From Paenibacillus albidus (GTDB lineage: Bacteria > Bacillota > Bacilli > Paenibacillales > Paenibacillaceae), in assembly GCF_014644435.1 (NCBI RefSeq), contig NZ_BMKR01000015.1:94050-158049 (forward strand): DNA of 64,000 bases, given 5' to 3'. This document shows positions 8,042 to 17,895 of this stretch, piece by piece; within the stretch, counting starts at the first letter, position 1, and the number at the start of each line of letters is the position of its first letter. The notes beneath the pieces were generated by a model. It was not told the origin of the DNA. It was given only the letters and a program-made list of their open reading frames with translations, and did no database searches. The translations under genes and the position numbers were made by a program.

Positions 8042-10612
8042 TTACAGAATTTCCTGAGCTTTCAGCAAAGCTTGTACCCGTGAGCTCACGCCAAGCTTGC
8101 TGTAAATCCGGCTGACATAGACTTTAACCGTGCCCAGCGTCAAGCTGAGCCCGTCGGCAATTTCCTGGTTGGAGTCCCCCCGGCGCAGCAGATCCAGAAT
8201 TTCCAGTTCTTTGGGTGTAAGCGGCTCAACGACGGGCGGGCCGGCCTCCCGCTCTTTGCCCCCCGCGTTCCCCTCTGCAGCCATTACCTCCATAAGCATG
8301 GCGATATAGGCGATCATCGCTTCATCCACGGGCCCGGTGCTGACGGACAGCTCTTCAAGCAGTCTGTAGATAGGTACGCCTTCGTCCGCGAATGTGCGGA
8401 CATACCCGAAGGGCAGCCCCAGCCGCAGCGCTGTACGCAGGAAAGCGGCAGCTTCCCTCAGCCGCCCACGGCTGTGTTCGGCTCTGGCCTGAAGGGTGGC
8501 TATGGCAATGGTTACATTAATCAGCTCCCCTTCTTCAGCCTGCAGCCGCAGAGCAGCCAGCAAACCCAGCGCATCTTCATAGGCTCCCTGCAGCAGAAGC
8601 ACACGGGCCAAGGTCATGAATTCGAGCGACTGTTCAAGTGTCACCCGGTGGTTTAGGGAGACCGGCAGGGCACGCAAAGTCTCGGCAGCCTGCGGAAGTT
8701 TCCCTTCCAATGCGTCCAGCATAGCGGTGAACGCACGCAGCGGGCGAACCCAGTGGAATTCGCCTCCGCGTTCCATCTTGTCCAGGGTCTCGGCTACAAT
8801 CGCACGGGCAGTCTGGCGCTGGCCCTCCTTCAGCTTGAGCCGTGCCAGCGTAAGCCGGAACGGCACGAACAATCCCGGCGTCTGGCGGTACCTGCGGCCT
8901 TCGGCCAGCGTATCCAACCAGAACAGGCACTCCTTCAGCATATTTTTCTCGTAATAACCTTCCGCCAAGGACTGCACCACATACTGGCAGATCATCGAAT
9001 CGCCCCAGCCATGGCTCTGGAGGATGTCTATAAACTTAGTGCCCACAGATGCGGTGGACGCCGTCATGACTCCTTTGAGACCAAATGCGGTATTGCGCAC
9101 AAAGGGCTCTCCGGTATTGTAATTGAAATTAAAAAATACAGCATCCTCCGGCAATTTGGCCTGGATCGTTTCCGCAAAACGGAACCATTCCGTGAATTTC
9201 CCCGAAGAGAAGGCCAGATTGGCTTTGACAAAAAACAACCCGCTTAATCCCTCCGCCCTTTCTTCCGGGGAGGTCAGGCCGTGCAGCGTGTCTTCAATAC
9301 GCTGCAGCAAGTCCTCGGCTTCCGTGAAGTTGCCGGTGCCGATAAAAATAAACGCATGCAGCAGGGAGAGACGGACCGGCAAGGTGTAGTCTTGGGGGAA
9401 CTGTTCCAGCCAGACAAGGACCGTCCCCAGCTCACCCTTTTGAAGCGCGGTTTCCACATAACGGTTAATCAATACCGAGGCCGAAGCATACTCCTCGGCA
9501 CGTTGCGCGTGGTCGATGGATTCTTCGAGCCATCCGGAACGGGCATAAGCCCTGCTTGCCTTCCCGTGCAGCGCCTTCCATCTCTCCGGTGCTTGCTGCT
9601 TCAGCTCATGCTCCAAATATTCGGCGAACAATTGATGATAACGGTACCACTCCTCGTTCGAATCCAGCGGGAGGAGGAACAGTCCGCGGCTTTTGAGGGT
9701 TCTCAGCATCGCCTTGCTCTCTCGTTCCCCGGTGATCTCAGCGCAGATTTCCGCATTCAGCCTCTTGAGTATGGAAGTATCCAGTAAGAAACGCCGCAGG
9801 GGTTCTTCCAATCCGGACAATACCTCATGGAACAAATAGTGGGTGATGCCCCGGTCTCTGCCGCTGAAGTCGTGCATGAACCGTCCGCTGTCTTCTTCCT
9901 GCTGCATGGAGATCAACGCCAGCTGGAGTCCGGCCGCCCAGCCCTCCGTCTTCTGCACCAGCATCCGCACCACGGGGTCGGACAACGGCTTGCCCATGAT
10001 GTTCCTGCACAGACGGCCCGCCTCCTCCTCCGAGAAGGCCAGCCCCCCTTCTGCAACAACATTCAGCTCTCTTCGTGCCAGCCATCTGGTGTATCCCTTG
10101 AAGGGAAGCTCTGTCCTTGAAGCTATGAAGAGGTGCACGGAATCCGGCAAATAATCAATCATGTATTCCAGGCTGACATGAATCTCATCATTCCAAATCA
10201 CGTGGTAATCATCCAGCACAAAAGCAAGCGGCCGGCTAAACTCATAAAGCTCGTTCAGCAGCACATCGATGAAAGACGAAACGTTCCCCGGCGCAAAGCC
10301 GGCAACCAGCGGCAGCAGCCGGTTCTCCATATCCGGGGATATCTGCTGGGAAAGCGAATAAACCGCATATCTCCAGAATCTCCGCAAATCGTTCTCCCGC
10401 TCATCCAGTGACAGCCACGCCACCTTATGTTCACTCCGGTTAATCCATTGCCCGAGCAGCGTGGTTTTGCCGCTGCCGGCCGGGGCGTTCACGGCACTCA
10501 GCCTGAAGTCCATGCCCCGGGCGATTCTTCCCAGCCATTGCGGCCTGTCTACAATCTGTCTGCGTGATGCAGGCTGCGATATCTTGGTTCTAAGCAGCAC
10601 ATGATTATTCAT
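8042..10612 (-). CDS. MalT-like ATP-dependent LuxR-family transcriptional regulator
   Basis: A large regulator (about 856 residues from the ATG at 10612; AAGGAG lies 12 nt upstream). The order is an AAA-type NTPase with Walker A APAGSGKTT at residues 43-51 and a VLDDYH Walker B-like strand, a helical TPR-like middle, and a C-terminal LuxR HTH (LTPKELEILDLL, then NQEIADGLSLTLGTVKVY). Family members bind an inducer and ATP and then activate promoters; MalT itself senses maltotriose. The ligand and targets here are unknown. Nearest partner on the same strand is lspA. Confidence 0.9.
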   Translation of the reverse strand: MNNHVLLRTKISQPASRRQIVDRPQWLGRIARGMDFRLSAVNAPAGSGKTTLLGQWINRSEHKVAWLSLDERENDLRRFWRYAVYSLSQQISPDMENRLLPLVAGFAPGNVSSFIDVLLNELYEFSRPLAFVLDDYHVIWNDEIHVSLEYMIDYLPDSVHLFIASRTELPFKGYTRWLARRELNVVAEGGLAFSEEEAGRLCRNIMGKPLSDPVVRMLVQKTEGWAAGLQLALISMQQEEDSGRFMHDFSGRDRGITHYLFHEVLSGLEEPLRRFLLDTSILKRLNAEICAEITGERESKAMLRTLKSRGLFLLPLDSNEEWYRYHQLFAEYLEHELKQQAPERWKALHGKASRAYARSGWLEESIDHAQRAEEYASASVLINRYVETALQKGELGTVLVWLEQFPQDYTLPVRLSLLHAFIFIGTGNFTEAEDLLQRIEDTLHGLTSPEERAEGLSGLFFVKANLAFSSGKFTEWFRFAETIQAKLPEDAVFFNFNYNTGEPFVRNTAFGLKGVMTASTASVGTKFIDILQSHGWGDSMICQYVVQSLAEGYYEKNMLKECLFWLDTLAEGRRYRQTPGLFVPFRLTLARLKLKEGQRQTARAIVAETLDKMERGGEFHWVRPLRAFTAMLDALEGKLPQAAETLRALPVSLNHRVTLEQSLEFMTLARVLLLQGAYEDALGLLAALRLQAEEGELINVTIAIATLQARAEHSRGRLREAAAFLRTALRLGLPFGYVRTFADEGVPIYRLLEELSVSTGPVDEAMIAYIAMLMEVMAAEGNAGGKEREAGPPVVEPLTPKELEILDLLRRGDSNQEIADGLSLTLGTVKVYVSRIYSKLGVSSRVQALLKAQEIL

Positions 10613-10745
10613 TGCAGCGGTACGCTCCTTTTCAAACGTATCTATGTATAAACTAACCTTAAAGCACGCCGAAAACAACCCTTCCCCCTATTTCCTCAGG
10701 AAACGGGAAAGCACAGACTTAAAGTTATATTTATTATCGGAATGG

Positions 10746-10760
10746 TTAAGAACTTCTTAA
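10746..10760. promoter_or_regulatory. 15-bp perfect inverted repeat before the DUF421 gene
   Basis: TTAAGAA-C-TTCTTAA lies 28 bp upstream of the DUF421 start, between it and the divergent LuxR-type gene. Its 7-1-7 form is that of a repressor operator. No regulator is assigned. Confidence 0.4.
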
Positions 10761-10788
10761 ACAGGAAAGTGCCAGGGGGAGGATCTGT

Positions 10789-11481
10789 ATGGAGTATGGG
10801 AGTATATTGATTAAGCTGATCGCCGGCTTTGCCGGTCTGTGGGCCATGACAAGGTTACTCGGAAAAAAGGAAATTTCGGCTCTGACCCCCTTTGACTTTA
10901 TTTCTGCCGTCATATTGGGAGACCTGGTTGGCGATACCATATATGACCAGGAGCAGTCTGTACTTAGACTCATCTTTTCACTGGCTGTCTGGACCATTCT
11001 GTCTATTGTATTTGAGAAACTTACCCAGCATATCCGCAAGCTGCGCACTCCGCTGGAAGGCAAACCGGAGATATTGATTCGGGACGGCCGGGTAGATGTG
11101 GACAAGCTCCGCAAGAGCAGTCTTGACTTTGAACAATTAAGAATGATGCTTAGGGCCAAGGATACTTTTTCCATCCATGAAGTAGCGTATGCCATTTATG
11201 AGACCAACGGCTCGCTCAGTATTCTAAAAAAACCGCAATATGAACCGGCGACGCGCGGAGATTTGAAGTTGCCTTTGCAGGATATCCAGCTGCCGCGAAG
11301 TGTGGTTGAAGACGGCGAAGTACAGCCTGACATGCTGGAGCGTCTTGGCCTGAATGAACAGGAATTGCGCCAAAAACTGCAAGAGAAGGGCTGCCCGGAT
11401 GTACGTTCCATCGCCTATGCTGAAATAAACCAGGACGGAGAACTATGCATTATTCCCTGTGCCCAAAAGGAAAGCGGCTGA
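10789..11481 (+). CDS. DUF421 (YetF/YcaP-type) membrane protein
   Basis: 230 residues. Hydrophobic segments near residues 6-24, 38-50 and 58-78 are followed by a soluble domain containing GKPEILIRDGRVDVDKLRKS and a second repeat ending in LCIIPC, as in the YetF family. Related proteins occur in many spore-formers, some in spore membranes, but the biochemical role is not settled. GGGGGAGG precedes the ATG. Single gene; a terminator hairpin at 11510-11552 separates it from moaA. Confidence 0.88.
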   Translation: MEYGSILIKLIAGFAGLWAMTRLLGKKEISALTPFDFISAVILGDLVGDTIYDQEQSVLRLIFSLAVWTILSIVFEKLTQHIRKLRTPLEGKPEILIRDGRVDVDKLRKSSLDFEQLRMMLRAKDTFSIHEVAYAIYETNGSLSILKKPQYEPATRGDLKLPLQDIQLPRSVVEDGEVQPDMLERLGLNEQELRQKLQEKGCPDVRSIAYAEINQDGELCIIPCAQKESG

Positions 11482-11509
11482 GAGCAACCCGGGTTCTAAA
11501 GATAAAGAA

Positions 11510-11552
11510 AAGCTGTCTCTTTGTGTAGAATAATCTACCTGGGAGACAGCTT
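11510..11552. terminator. Convergent terminator, mainly for moaA
   Basis: Stem AAGCTGTCTC / GAGACAGCTT with inner hairpin GTAGA-ATAA-TCTAC. On the minus strand it is followed by TTTTCTTT, so it suits moaA best; the plus-strand tail is weaker. Confidence 0.75.
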
Positions 11553-11577
11553 ATTTGTTGCATACTCAGGGCGCCGG

Positions 11578-12594
11578 TTAACCGCCTATATAAGACATCT
11601 CAATTTTGGGGACCGCCCCACGGGAAGGCCCCGTCCCCTCCAGGCTCCGCAGGTCGGAATAACGGTCTTCCCGGTTGTTCCAGACTTGCCGAAGTTTCTC
11701 GGTCAACTCGTCACCCGAAATATCAGTCCGCAGCAAGGTCCGCAGGTCAAAGCCCCGGCTGGCGAACAAGCAGGTATAAAAGGAGCCGTCAGCCGACAAG
11801 CGCGCCCGGGAGCAGCTGGAACAAAAGCTCTGTGTAATGGAGGAAATGATTCCGATCTCACGGTCTGTTCCTGTATACCGGTATCTGGCGGCAACTTCGC
11901 CTTCATACTGCGGCGCAATGGGTGTAAGCGGCATAACGCTGTCGATCATGTCAACGATCTGCTGTCTGGTGATCACTTGGCTCAAATCCCAACCGTTGGT
12001 GTTCCCCACATCCATAAATTCTATGAACCTCAGAATATACTCCGTATCCTTGAAATATCTGGCCATAGGAATAATATCCTGCTCATTGGAGGACTTCTTC
12101 ACAACCATGTTGACTTTAACCTGGAGCCCTGCGTCCGCCGCAGCTTTCATACCATCCAGTACTCCCTGTACCCCGACACCCAGGCCGTTAATGGCTCCAA
12201 ACCGGGCATCGTCCAGTGAATCCAGACTGACATTAACGCGTTTCAGGCCGGCCGCATATAAGTCACTTGCAAACCGGGGCAACAGCAGCCCATTCGTAGT
12301 CAATGCAATATCTTCAATGCCCTCCACCCGGCTCAGCCGGCCGATCAGGCGCGGCAGGCCGCCCCGCAGCAGCGGCTCGCCGCCGGTAAGCCGCAGCTTC
12401 TTGCCCCCCAAGCTTGCGAAGGAGCGGCAAATCTGTTCAATTTCATCAAAACTCAGCAGGTCATCCCTGCCGAGAAACTTGTAATCAGGGCCGAAAATTT
12501 CCTTGGGCATACAATAAACGCAGCGCAGATTGCAACGGTCAGTAACCGAAATTCGCAGATCCTTCAAGGGGCGGTTCAGCTTATCCAGCGTCAT
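11578..12594 (-). CDS. moaA: GTP 3',8-cyclase (molybdenum cofactor synthesis)
   Basis: Radical-SAM enzyme for the first step of molybdopterin synthesis. The N-terminal cluster is C21-x3-C25-x2-C28 (CNLRCVYC), the SAM site LTGGEPLLR follows, and the second cluster is formed by FCSSC and a later cysteine (YTCLF). The chain ends in the double glycine needed by MoaC-coupled catalysis. 338 residues is normal. AAGGAGG is 6 nt before the ATG. It starts 22 bp after the hybrid kinase gene and could be the tail of that operon. No other mo genes are in the window. Confidence 0.95.
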   Translation of the reverse strand: MTLDKLNRPLKDLRISVTDRCNLRCVYCMPKEIFGPDYKFLGRDDLLSFDEIEQICRSFASLGGKKLRLTGGEPLLRGGLPRLIGRLSRVEGIEDIALTTNGLLLPRFASDLYAAGLKRVNVSLDSLDDARFGAINGLGVGVQGVLDGMKAAADAGLQVKVNMVVKKSSNEQDIIPMARYFKDTEYILRFIEFMDVGNTNGWDLSQVITRQQIVDMIDSVMPLTPIAPQYEGEVAARYRYTGTDREIGIISSITQSFCSSCSRARLSADGSFYTCLFASRGFDLRTLLRTDISGDELTEKLRQVWNNREDRYSDLRSLEGTGPSRGAVPKIEMSYIGG

Positions 12595-12615
12595 TGTATT
12601 CCTCCTTCTTCCCGG

Positions 12616-15600
12616 TCAGCAGCTTTCCGGGAACAGTACTTCCCCGCTCGCCTGGCTGACTTTTACAATATCGTGAAGTGTAGTTGACAGTTCACCCGGC
12701 GGATACGGCTTGGTCAAATATTTTCGAACATTATGCTGCATCAGGATCTTATTTGACTTGTCCAGAGCTGAGGAGATCACAATCGGTATGCTTTCTGTTC
12801 TGGAGTCTTCCTTCAGCATGCTGATCAGATCCCAGCCGTCCAGCTCCTCTCCCAGCATCAAATCGACCACAATAGCAACGAATGGCGTCTTCAAAGCTTG
12901 ATCGAAGGCTTTTTGCGGATGATAGTGATGGGTTACCCGGAAGCCTTTGCCTTTCAGCTCCTCCGATAACAGAAGTGAGAGGCTGTAGTCATCTTCTACG
13001 ATCATCACATTCGGTTTAACCTCTTTATCGGTATTCCATTTAAGCGTGTCTTCCTCCTGGCGGCCCGGGTCGCCATTCCGAGTCGGGAGGCTGAACCACA
13101 CGGTCGTTCCTTCCCCCTCCACAGAATCGATGCCGATAGTCCCCTTCTGCTTCGCAATAATTTCCTTGCAGATCGCCAGCCCCAGACCCGTGCCGCCTAT
13201 GCGTTTGGAGGCGCTGTTGTCAATTCTTCTGAATTTCTGGAACAGCTGGCCGATCTGTTCCTTCGGAATGCCCAGTCCGCTGTCCTGAATTTGCAGTACA
13301 ATCTGTCCGGGCTCATTGAACAGGTGCACTTTAACTTCATTGCTGTCCGGCGAGAACTTGATCGCATTGCTGAGCAGATTGGTCATGACCTGGATAATTT
13401 TATCTTTATCCACTTCCACTTCAGCATTCCTTGCCTCATCAACCAGCAGCACATGATGTGTACTGCTTAATTTATATTGATCAATGACGCCCATCACGAT
13501 CTCACTCAGATTGGCGTGCTCCGTTATATATTGCTGCTTGCCGGATTCCATCCGCTGCAAATCCAGAAAGTCATTGATGAGTTCCGTTAACCGCTTGGCT
13601 TCTTTATGGATTGTCTCCAAATATCTCAGCTGCTTTTCCGGCTTCATCGTTTTGGACAAAAGCAGCTCCGTGAAGCCGAGTACGCTGGACAAAGGGGTTC
13701 TTAGCTCATGGCTGACCGTGCTGACCAGCTCCGACTTCATCAAATCAAGCTCATATTCTCTCGTAATATCCCGATGGACAAACAAGGTGCCGATGCGCAT
13801 CTCCCGGCGGAACACCGGAATGGCATAAACATCTACATGCTTCAGGAGCTCCGTCTGAATTGAATACTTCATACTGCTGGAATCCGATGACAACGGAGAC
13901 ATGGCCTGTTGATAGAAGGCGCGGATCTCTTCGGTTTCATTGATCACCTGGATGAAATGGTTCAGCCAGTGGTCTCTGGATGTCATGCTGCCATCCGTCC
14001 ACTCGCCATAGTTGAACATCTGGCTAAGCGCTTTATTAATATGCAGCATGGTGCCGGCAGTGTCAACGAACTGAATGCCCTCATTTACATTGTTGACAAT
14101 ATCCTGGTTCAGCTTGCGGCCATGCTCGATCTCTTCATACATAAACAGCCGCTCGATGGCCAGCGCAACCCGGTTCATCATGCCCTCTACCTCGTTGACT
14201 TCCTCTTTGCTGAAATCATGGCCAATCCGGCTGCCGCAGAACACGGCCAGAATCTCATTTTTGGCATTCACAACCGTAGTGTAAAAGTCGTAGGAGAACA
14301 CCGGTTCAGGTGAAATCCCTTGCTCCGATTGAGCTGCAGGCCGTTTGACGGTATAGGATCTCTCCGATTGCAGACGGTACAGCATCTCATTGTTCCCGTT
14401 CTCCAGATAGCGGTCAACCGTGGCTTGCGGAATACCTTTGGCGGTAACGATGTTATCTTTGACCAGCAGGAAAAAGCTTGCATCAAAAGCATACAGCCGG
14501 TTCATAAAATGAATGAACTTGTCCGCAAATTCCTGCTTATCCAGCGTATAGGTAATATCATGATTCAGCTGATTGTTCAGCTCCAGCATGACCTTGGTTT
14601 GTTCCGTGTGCTTCAGGGTATCGGCCAGCTCCTGCTGGACACTCTTCATTGAAGTGATGTCATTGGCGATGAGAATATACTGATAAATGACGCCTTCATC
14701 GTTCAGATACGGCATAATTGTTGCCTGAATCCAGACGGCTGAGCCGTCTTTGTGAGCCATCCGGATTTCATTGCTCCACACCCCGCCGGTGCTCAGCTTG
14801 CCAAAAATCTGCTCCGAGGAAACGTTCTGAAATTCAAATAATCTGTACGTAAACCCGATGATTTCAGAATGGCTGTATCCGGTATAGGCGCTCAGATTCT
14901 CATTGGCATAGCTAAATACTCCCTTTTGAGTGAGGATGGCTACGGCAGAAGATTGATCCAGAGCCTTCATCATACTCTCAATCTCGGCTAACGAACGCTG
15001 CAGCCTGGTTTGCTGCTCCTGCAGCTCATCCTGCTGGGCCTGCAGCTCTTCGTTCTGCATCATCAGCTCTTCTTCCTTATCCTGAATACTGCGGGCCATA
15101 TCCAGAAAGGCGTCATACAACCTGCCAATCTCATCTTGGTTCCGCAGCTGCCCGAGCAGAATTTCCTCCCCGGCCGCCAGAGAATGCACTGCGCCTTGCA
15201 GCTCTTCAATCGGATTGATGAGATTGCGGATGATCCGCCAGATCAGCCAAGTAAAAAACAGTAGAACGACCGAACCGAACAAAAAAGAAAACAGGGTATA
15301 CTCATTGGCCAGTCTGATGGAATGTTTGGCCATTTCATTCAGGGCAGTGTCCGCCCGCAGCTTGTAGGTTTTGGTGTATGCCAGAAATTCATTGACCGAC
15401 TGGGTGCTGCCTTCCTGTGCAGCGGTTCTGAGCGCGGCGTAATCATCGGCTTCCACCAATCGGATAGCTTTAGGCAGGATATTGGTTTTATAATCGATGT
15501 AAAAGTTCTGCAGCTCTTTTCTGAACACCGCTTCTTCCGTAGACAGATTAAGCCGGGCATACCTGTCCAGTATGCTGTCCAGATTAGTGAGCGCCGTGTC

Positions 15601-15861
15601 CAGCAGCTTCAGTTCGTTATCGTTCTTCAGTGCAACATACCCTCGGGCCCGAAAAAAAACATCGCTCAGCGTTCCCGCCAGTTGATTGATCGTATCCGTT
15701 TTGTGCTGCAGGATCTCCCTCTCTTGCGCAAGCTTGGTCTGCTCGGCTTGGATGTAGATAAAGAAGGCCGCCCCGGACAATATAATCAGCGCAAACAAAA
15801 CAACAATAGTCCGGAAAAATCTTGTTCTAATACTTCGGCTAGAGGTTACTTCCCGAGTCAC
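12616..15861 (-). CDS. Hybrid sensor histidine kinase with C-terminal receiver
   Basis: A 1081-residue membrane kinase. TM helices lie near residues 17-37 and 190-212 and flank an extracellular helical sensor region of CHASE3/4HB type. Then follow HAMP, a Gln/Glu-rich coiled coil (about 260-298), PAS (about 300-405), a GAF-like domain (430-575), a second PAS-like region (585-700), HisKA with H718 in VSHELRTP, HATPase with N832, DSGLGIP and GGTGLGLAI, and a receiver with D1000. The GTG start at 15861 has GGAGGGG 7 nt upstream and overlaps the preceding receiver gene by 23 bp, indicating translational coupling. Confidence 0.93.
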   Translation of the reverse strand: MTREVTSSRSIRTRFFRTIVVLFALIILSGAAFFIYIQAEQTKLAQEREILQHKTDTINQLAGTLSDVFFRARGYVALKNDNELKLLDTALTNLDSILDRYARLNLSTEEAVFRKELQNFYIDYKTNILPKAIRLVEADDYAALRTAAQEGSTQSVNEFLAYTKTYKLRADTALNEMAKHSIRLANEYTLFSFLFGSVVLLFFTWLIWRIIRNLINPIEELQGAVHSLAAGEEILLGQLRNQDEIGRLYDAFLDMARSIQDKEEELMMQNEELQAQQDELQEQQTRLQRSLAEIESMMKALDQSSAVAILTQKGVFSYANENLSAYTGYSHSEIIGFTYRLFEFQNVSSEQIFGKLSTGGVWSNEIRMAHKDGSAVWIQATIMPYLNDEGVIYQYILIANDITSMKSVQQELADTLKHTEQTKVMLELNNQLNHDITYTLDKQEFADKFIHFMNRLYAFDASFFLLVKDNIVTAKGIPQATVDRYLENGNNEMLYRLQSERSYTVKRPAAQSEQGISPEPVFSYDFYTTVVNAKNEILAVFCGSRIGHDFSKEEVNEVEGMMNRVALAIERLFMYEEIEHGRKLNQDIVNNVNEGIQFVDTAGTMLHINKALSQMFNYGEWTDGSMTSRDHWLNHFIQVINETEEIRAFYQQAMSPLSSDSSSMKYSIQTELLKHVDVYAIPVFRREMRIGTLFVHRDITREYELDLMKSELVSTVSHELRTPLSSVLGFTELLLSKTMKPEKQLRYLETIHKEAKRLTELINDFLDLQRMESGKQQYITEHANLSEIVMGVIDQYKLSSTHHVLLVDEARNAEVEVDKDKIIQVMTNLLSNAIKFSPDSNEVKVHLFNEPGQIVLQIQDSGLGIPKEQIGQLFQKFRRIDNSASKRIGGTGLGLAICKEIIAKQKGTIGIDSVEGEGTTVWFSLPTRNGDPGRQEEDTLKWNTDKEVKPNVMIVEDDYSLSLLLSEELKGKGFRVTHHYHPQKAFDQALKTPFVAIVVDLMLGEELDGWDLISMLKEDSRTESIPIVISSALDKSNKILMQHNVRKYLTKPYPPGELSTTLHDIVKVSQASGEVLFPESC

Positions 15862-16219
15862 TGAGAATCCCCTCCACTACGTGCATAAGTTCCATAGGAC
15901 TAAACGGCTTGGCCATAAAAAAGCGGGCTCCCGCCGCCAGCGCCTTATTGCGGTCAGCCTCCTGTGCTTTTGCAGTCAGCATCAGAATGGCGGTCTTCTG
16001 TTTCAGCTCGTCCCCCAGCTCGCCCAGCACTTCAATCCCTGTCATGAGCGGCATCATGTAATCCAGAATCACCAGATCGAAACGTTCAGCCGCCAGCAGG
16101 TCCAGGGCATCCCGGCCATTCTCGGCGGTACGGAGTTCTACCCCTTCCAGATCCTCCAGCGTATCAACGATCAGCATCCGCAGAATTTCTTCATCATCCA
16201 CTACCAAAACTTTGTGCAT
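15839..16219 (-). CDS. Stand-alone response-regulator receiver (CheY-like)
   Basis: 126 residues with only a receiver domain: acidic pair DDEE near residue 9, phosphoacceptor in LVILDYMMP, T/S in LMLTAKA and the final lysine in FMAKPFSPMEL. It has no output domain, so it should act by phosphotransfer or protein binding. Middle gene of the signalling operon: 44 bp after the GGDEF protein and overlapping the kinase. GGAGG is 9 nt before the ATG. Confidence 0.92.
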   Translation of the reverse strand: MHKVLVVDDEEILRMLIVDTLEDLEGVELRTAENGRDALDLLAAERFDLVILDYMMPLMTGIEVLGELGDELKQKTAILMLTAKAQEADRNKALAAGARFFMAKPFSPMELMHVVEGILSDSGSNL

Positions 16220-16263
16220 ACAATATTACCTCCATTTTCCGCTACCCGTTATTCTTAGATGTC

Positions 16264-17895
16264 TTATAACAGGAATCTGTGGGCCAGCCGCTCGATCCGC
16301 AGCAACAGCTCATGCATATGAAACGGCTTAATGACATAATCATCGGCGCCCATTTGCAGTGCATGAATGATATCCCTCTGATTATTTCTCCCGGTCAGCA
16401 TAATAACCAGAACATTCGCCTCCGGATAACCGCTGCGAATCTGCTCAAGCACCTCTACACCATCCAGCTCAGGCATTACACCATCCAGCAAGATTATATA
16501 TTTCTCGTCAGACGAATACCAATTGGATTCCAGGAACTCTGGCCCGTTCGCATAACTGCTGATTTTCAACTCAGAGACATGAGCAGGCTCCCAGCTTGCG
16601 AAGTTACTCGATACAATCCGCCGGATCAGCGCATCATCATCCACAATAATTACATTCAGGATCACATTTGCTTTGATCGCAAGCAGATGATCGGAATAAA
16701 GCGTAGTCTGGTTCCTCCCGGCGTGCTTGCTGGCATAAAGAGCCTGATCGGCCTGCTCCACTAGTTTATCGGCTTGTTGTTCAGCTTCTGTTACTTCGGT
16801 GATTCCGCCTGAAAATGTAACCTGAAACCTTTCATTTTTGGCCCGGAACGGCAGGGCGGCAAAAGCCTCCTGAATACGCTCGATGACCACCGCCGCCGAA
16901 GCAACATCTGTATTGGGCAAAAACAAGGCAAACTCCTCCCCGCCAAAGCGGCAGAAGGTATCCTCTACCCGGATGGAACGCCGGACAATATCGGCAAAGG
17001 TCTGCAGCACCTCATCTCCGACGAGATGGCCATAGAGATCATTTACTCTTTTAAAGTGATCCAGATCCATAAGTGCCAGGGAGAATACCCGTCCCGTACG
17101 CTTGAAATCCGATATCAGCTGCTTCATCGTCTGGTTGAAATGCTTGCGGTTGAAGGCTCCGGTCAGCTCATCCACAATAATGGATTCCTGCCACTCCCGC
17201 TTCATCTCAAACCTGTTACGGATCAGCGCCAGAAGCAGCTCGATATCAATCGGCTTGGACACGTAATCCATGACTCCCATCGAATAGGCCTTCAATTGAA
17301 CCGCTTTGGACTTTTCACCGCTGACAATCAGAATCGGGATCCGTTCTTTCTTGGCTTTCACGATAATTTGATCCAGAACTTCAATCCCGCTTTTGTCCGG
17401 CAGCACAATATCCAGCAGAATCATGTCCGGCTTGCTTTCATAAAACACCTTTAGTCCCCGTTCCGCAGAAAGTGCAATCCGCACATAATAGGACTGCTTC
17501 TCCAAAGACTCTTTCAGGAAGGCTACAAGCTCCACATCATCATCAATTAAAAGAATCTCCAGCTGCGGCAAAGCGGTAAGAGAGTTGCCCGGCTCCGGCT
17601 TCAGCGGTGATTCCATCACCTCCAGGGCCTCCCCTTCCAACACAGCAATGAACGGGTATAAATACTCCCCCCATTCGCCTACCGACCAGCTTCTATGACT
17701 ATCATCCGAGAATAACGGCATCGTCCGTTCGGCCAGCCCTTCGACTTCCTTCAAGCCCACCGTCCCTGCTGTTCCTTTCAGATTGTGCAGGAAACGATAA
17801 ATCTCTCTTTCTTCCACTGCCGGACGCTCCGACCATTGCTGCAAAGTTTGTTTGGTGCGTTGCTCCACCAAATCCCTATATTTCCTTGTTGTCAT
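16264..17895 (-). CDS. Hpt-REC-GGDEF-REC diguanylate cyclase
   Basis: 543 residues with four recognisable parts: an N-terminal histidine phosphotransfer domain (H37 in FLHNLKGTAG), a receiver (D162 in LLDIVLPD), a GGDEF domain with active motif FGGEEF at 317-322, and a second receiver (D471 in ILLDGVMPELDG). An RVED inhibitory site stands 5 residues before the GGEEF motif, as in product-inhibited c-di-GMP synthases. First gene of the operon; AAGGAG precedes the ATG. With the hybrid kinase it makes a multistep phosphorelay that could control c-di-GMP. Confidence 0.92.
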   Translation of the reverse strand: MTTRKYRDLVEQRTKQTLQQWSERPAVEEREIYRFLHNLKGTAGTVGLKEVEGLAERTMPLFSDDSHRSWSVGEWGEYLYPFIAVLEGEALEVMESPLKPEPGNSLTALPQLEILLIDDDVELVAFLKESLEKQSYYVRIALSAERGLKVFYESKPDMILLDIVLPDKSGIEVLDQIIVKAKKERIPILIVSGEKSKAVQLKAYSMGVMDYVSKPIDIELLLALIRNRFEMKREWQESIIVDELTGAFNRKHFNQTMKQLISDFKRTGRVFSLALMDLDHFKRVNDLYGHLVGDEVLQTFADIVRRSIRVEDTFCRFGGEEFALFLPNTDVASAAVVIERIQEAFAALPFRAKNERFQVTFSGGITEVTEAEQQADKLVEQADQALYASKHAGRNQTTLYSDHLLAIKANVILNVIIVDDDALIRRIVSSNFASWEPAHVSELKISSYANGPEFLESNWYSSDEKYIILLDGVMPELDGVEVLEQIRSGYPEANVLVIMLTGRNNQRDIIHALQMGADDYVIKPFHMHELLLRIERLAHRFLL

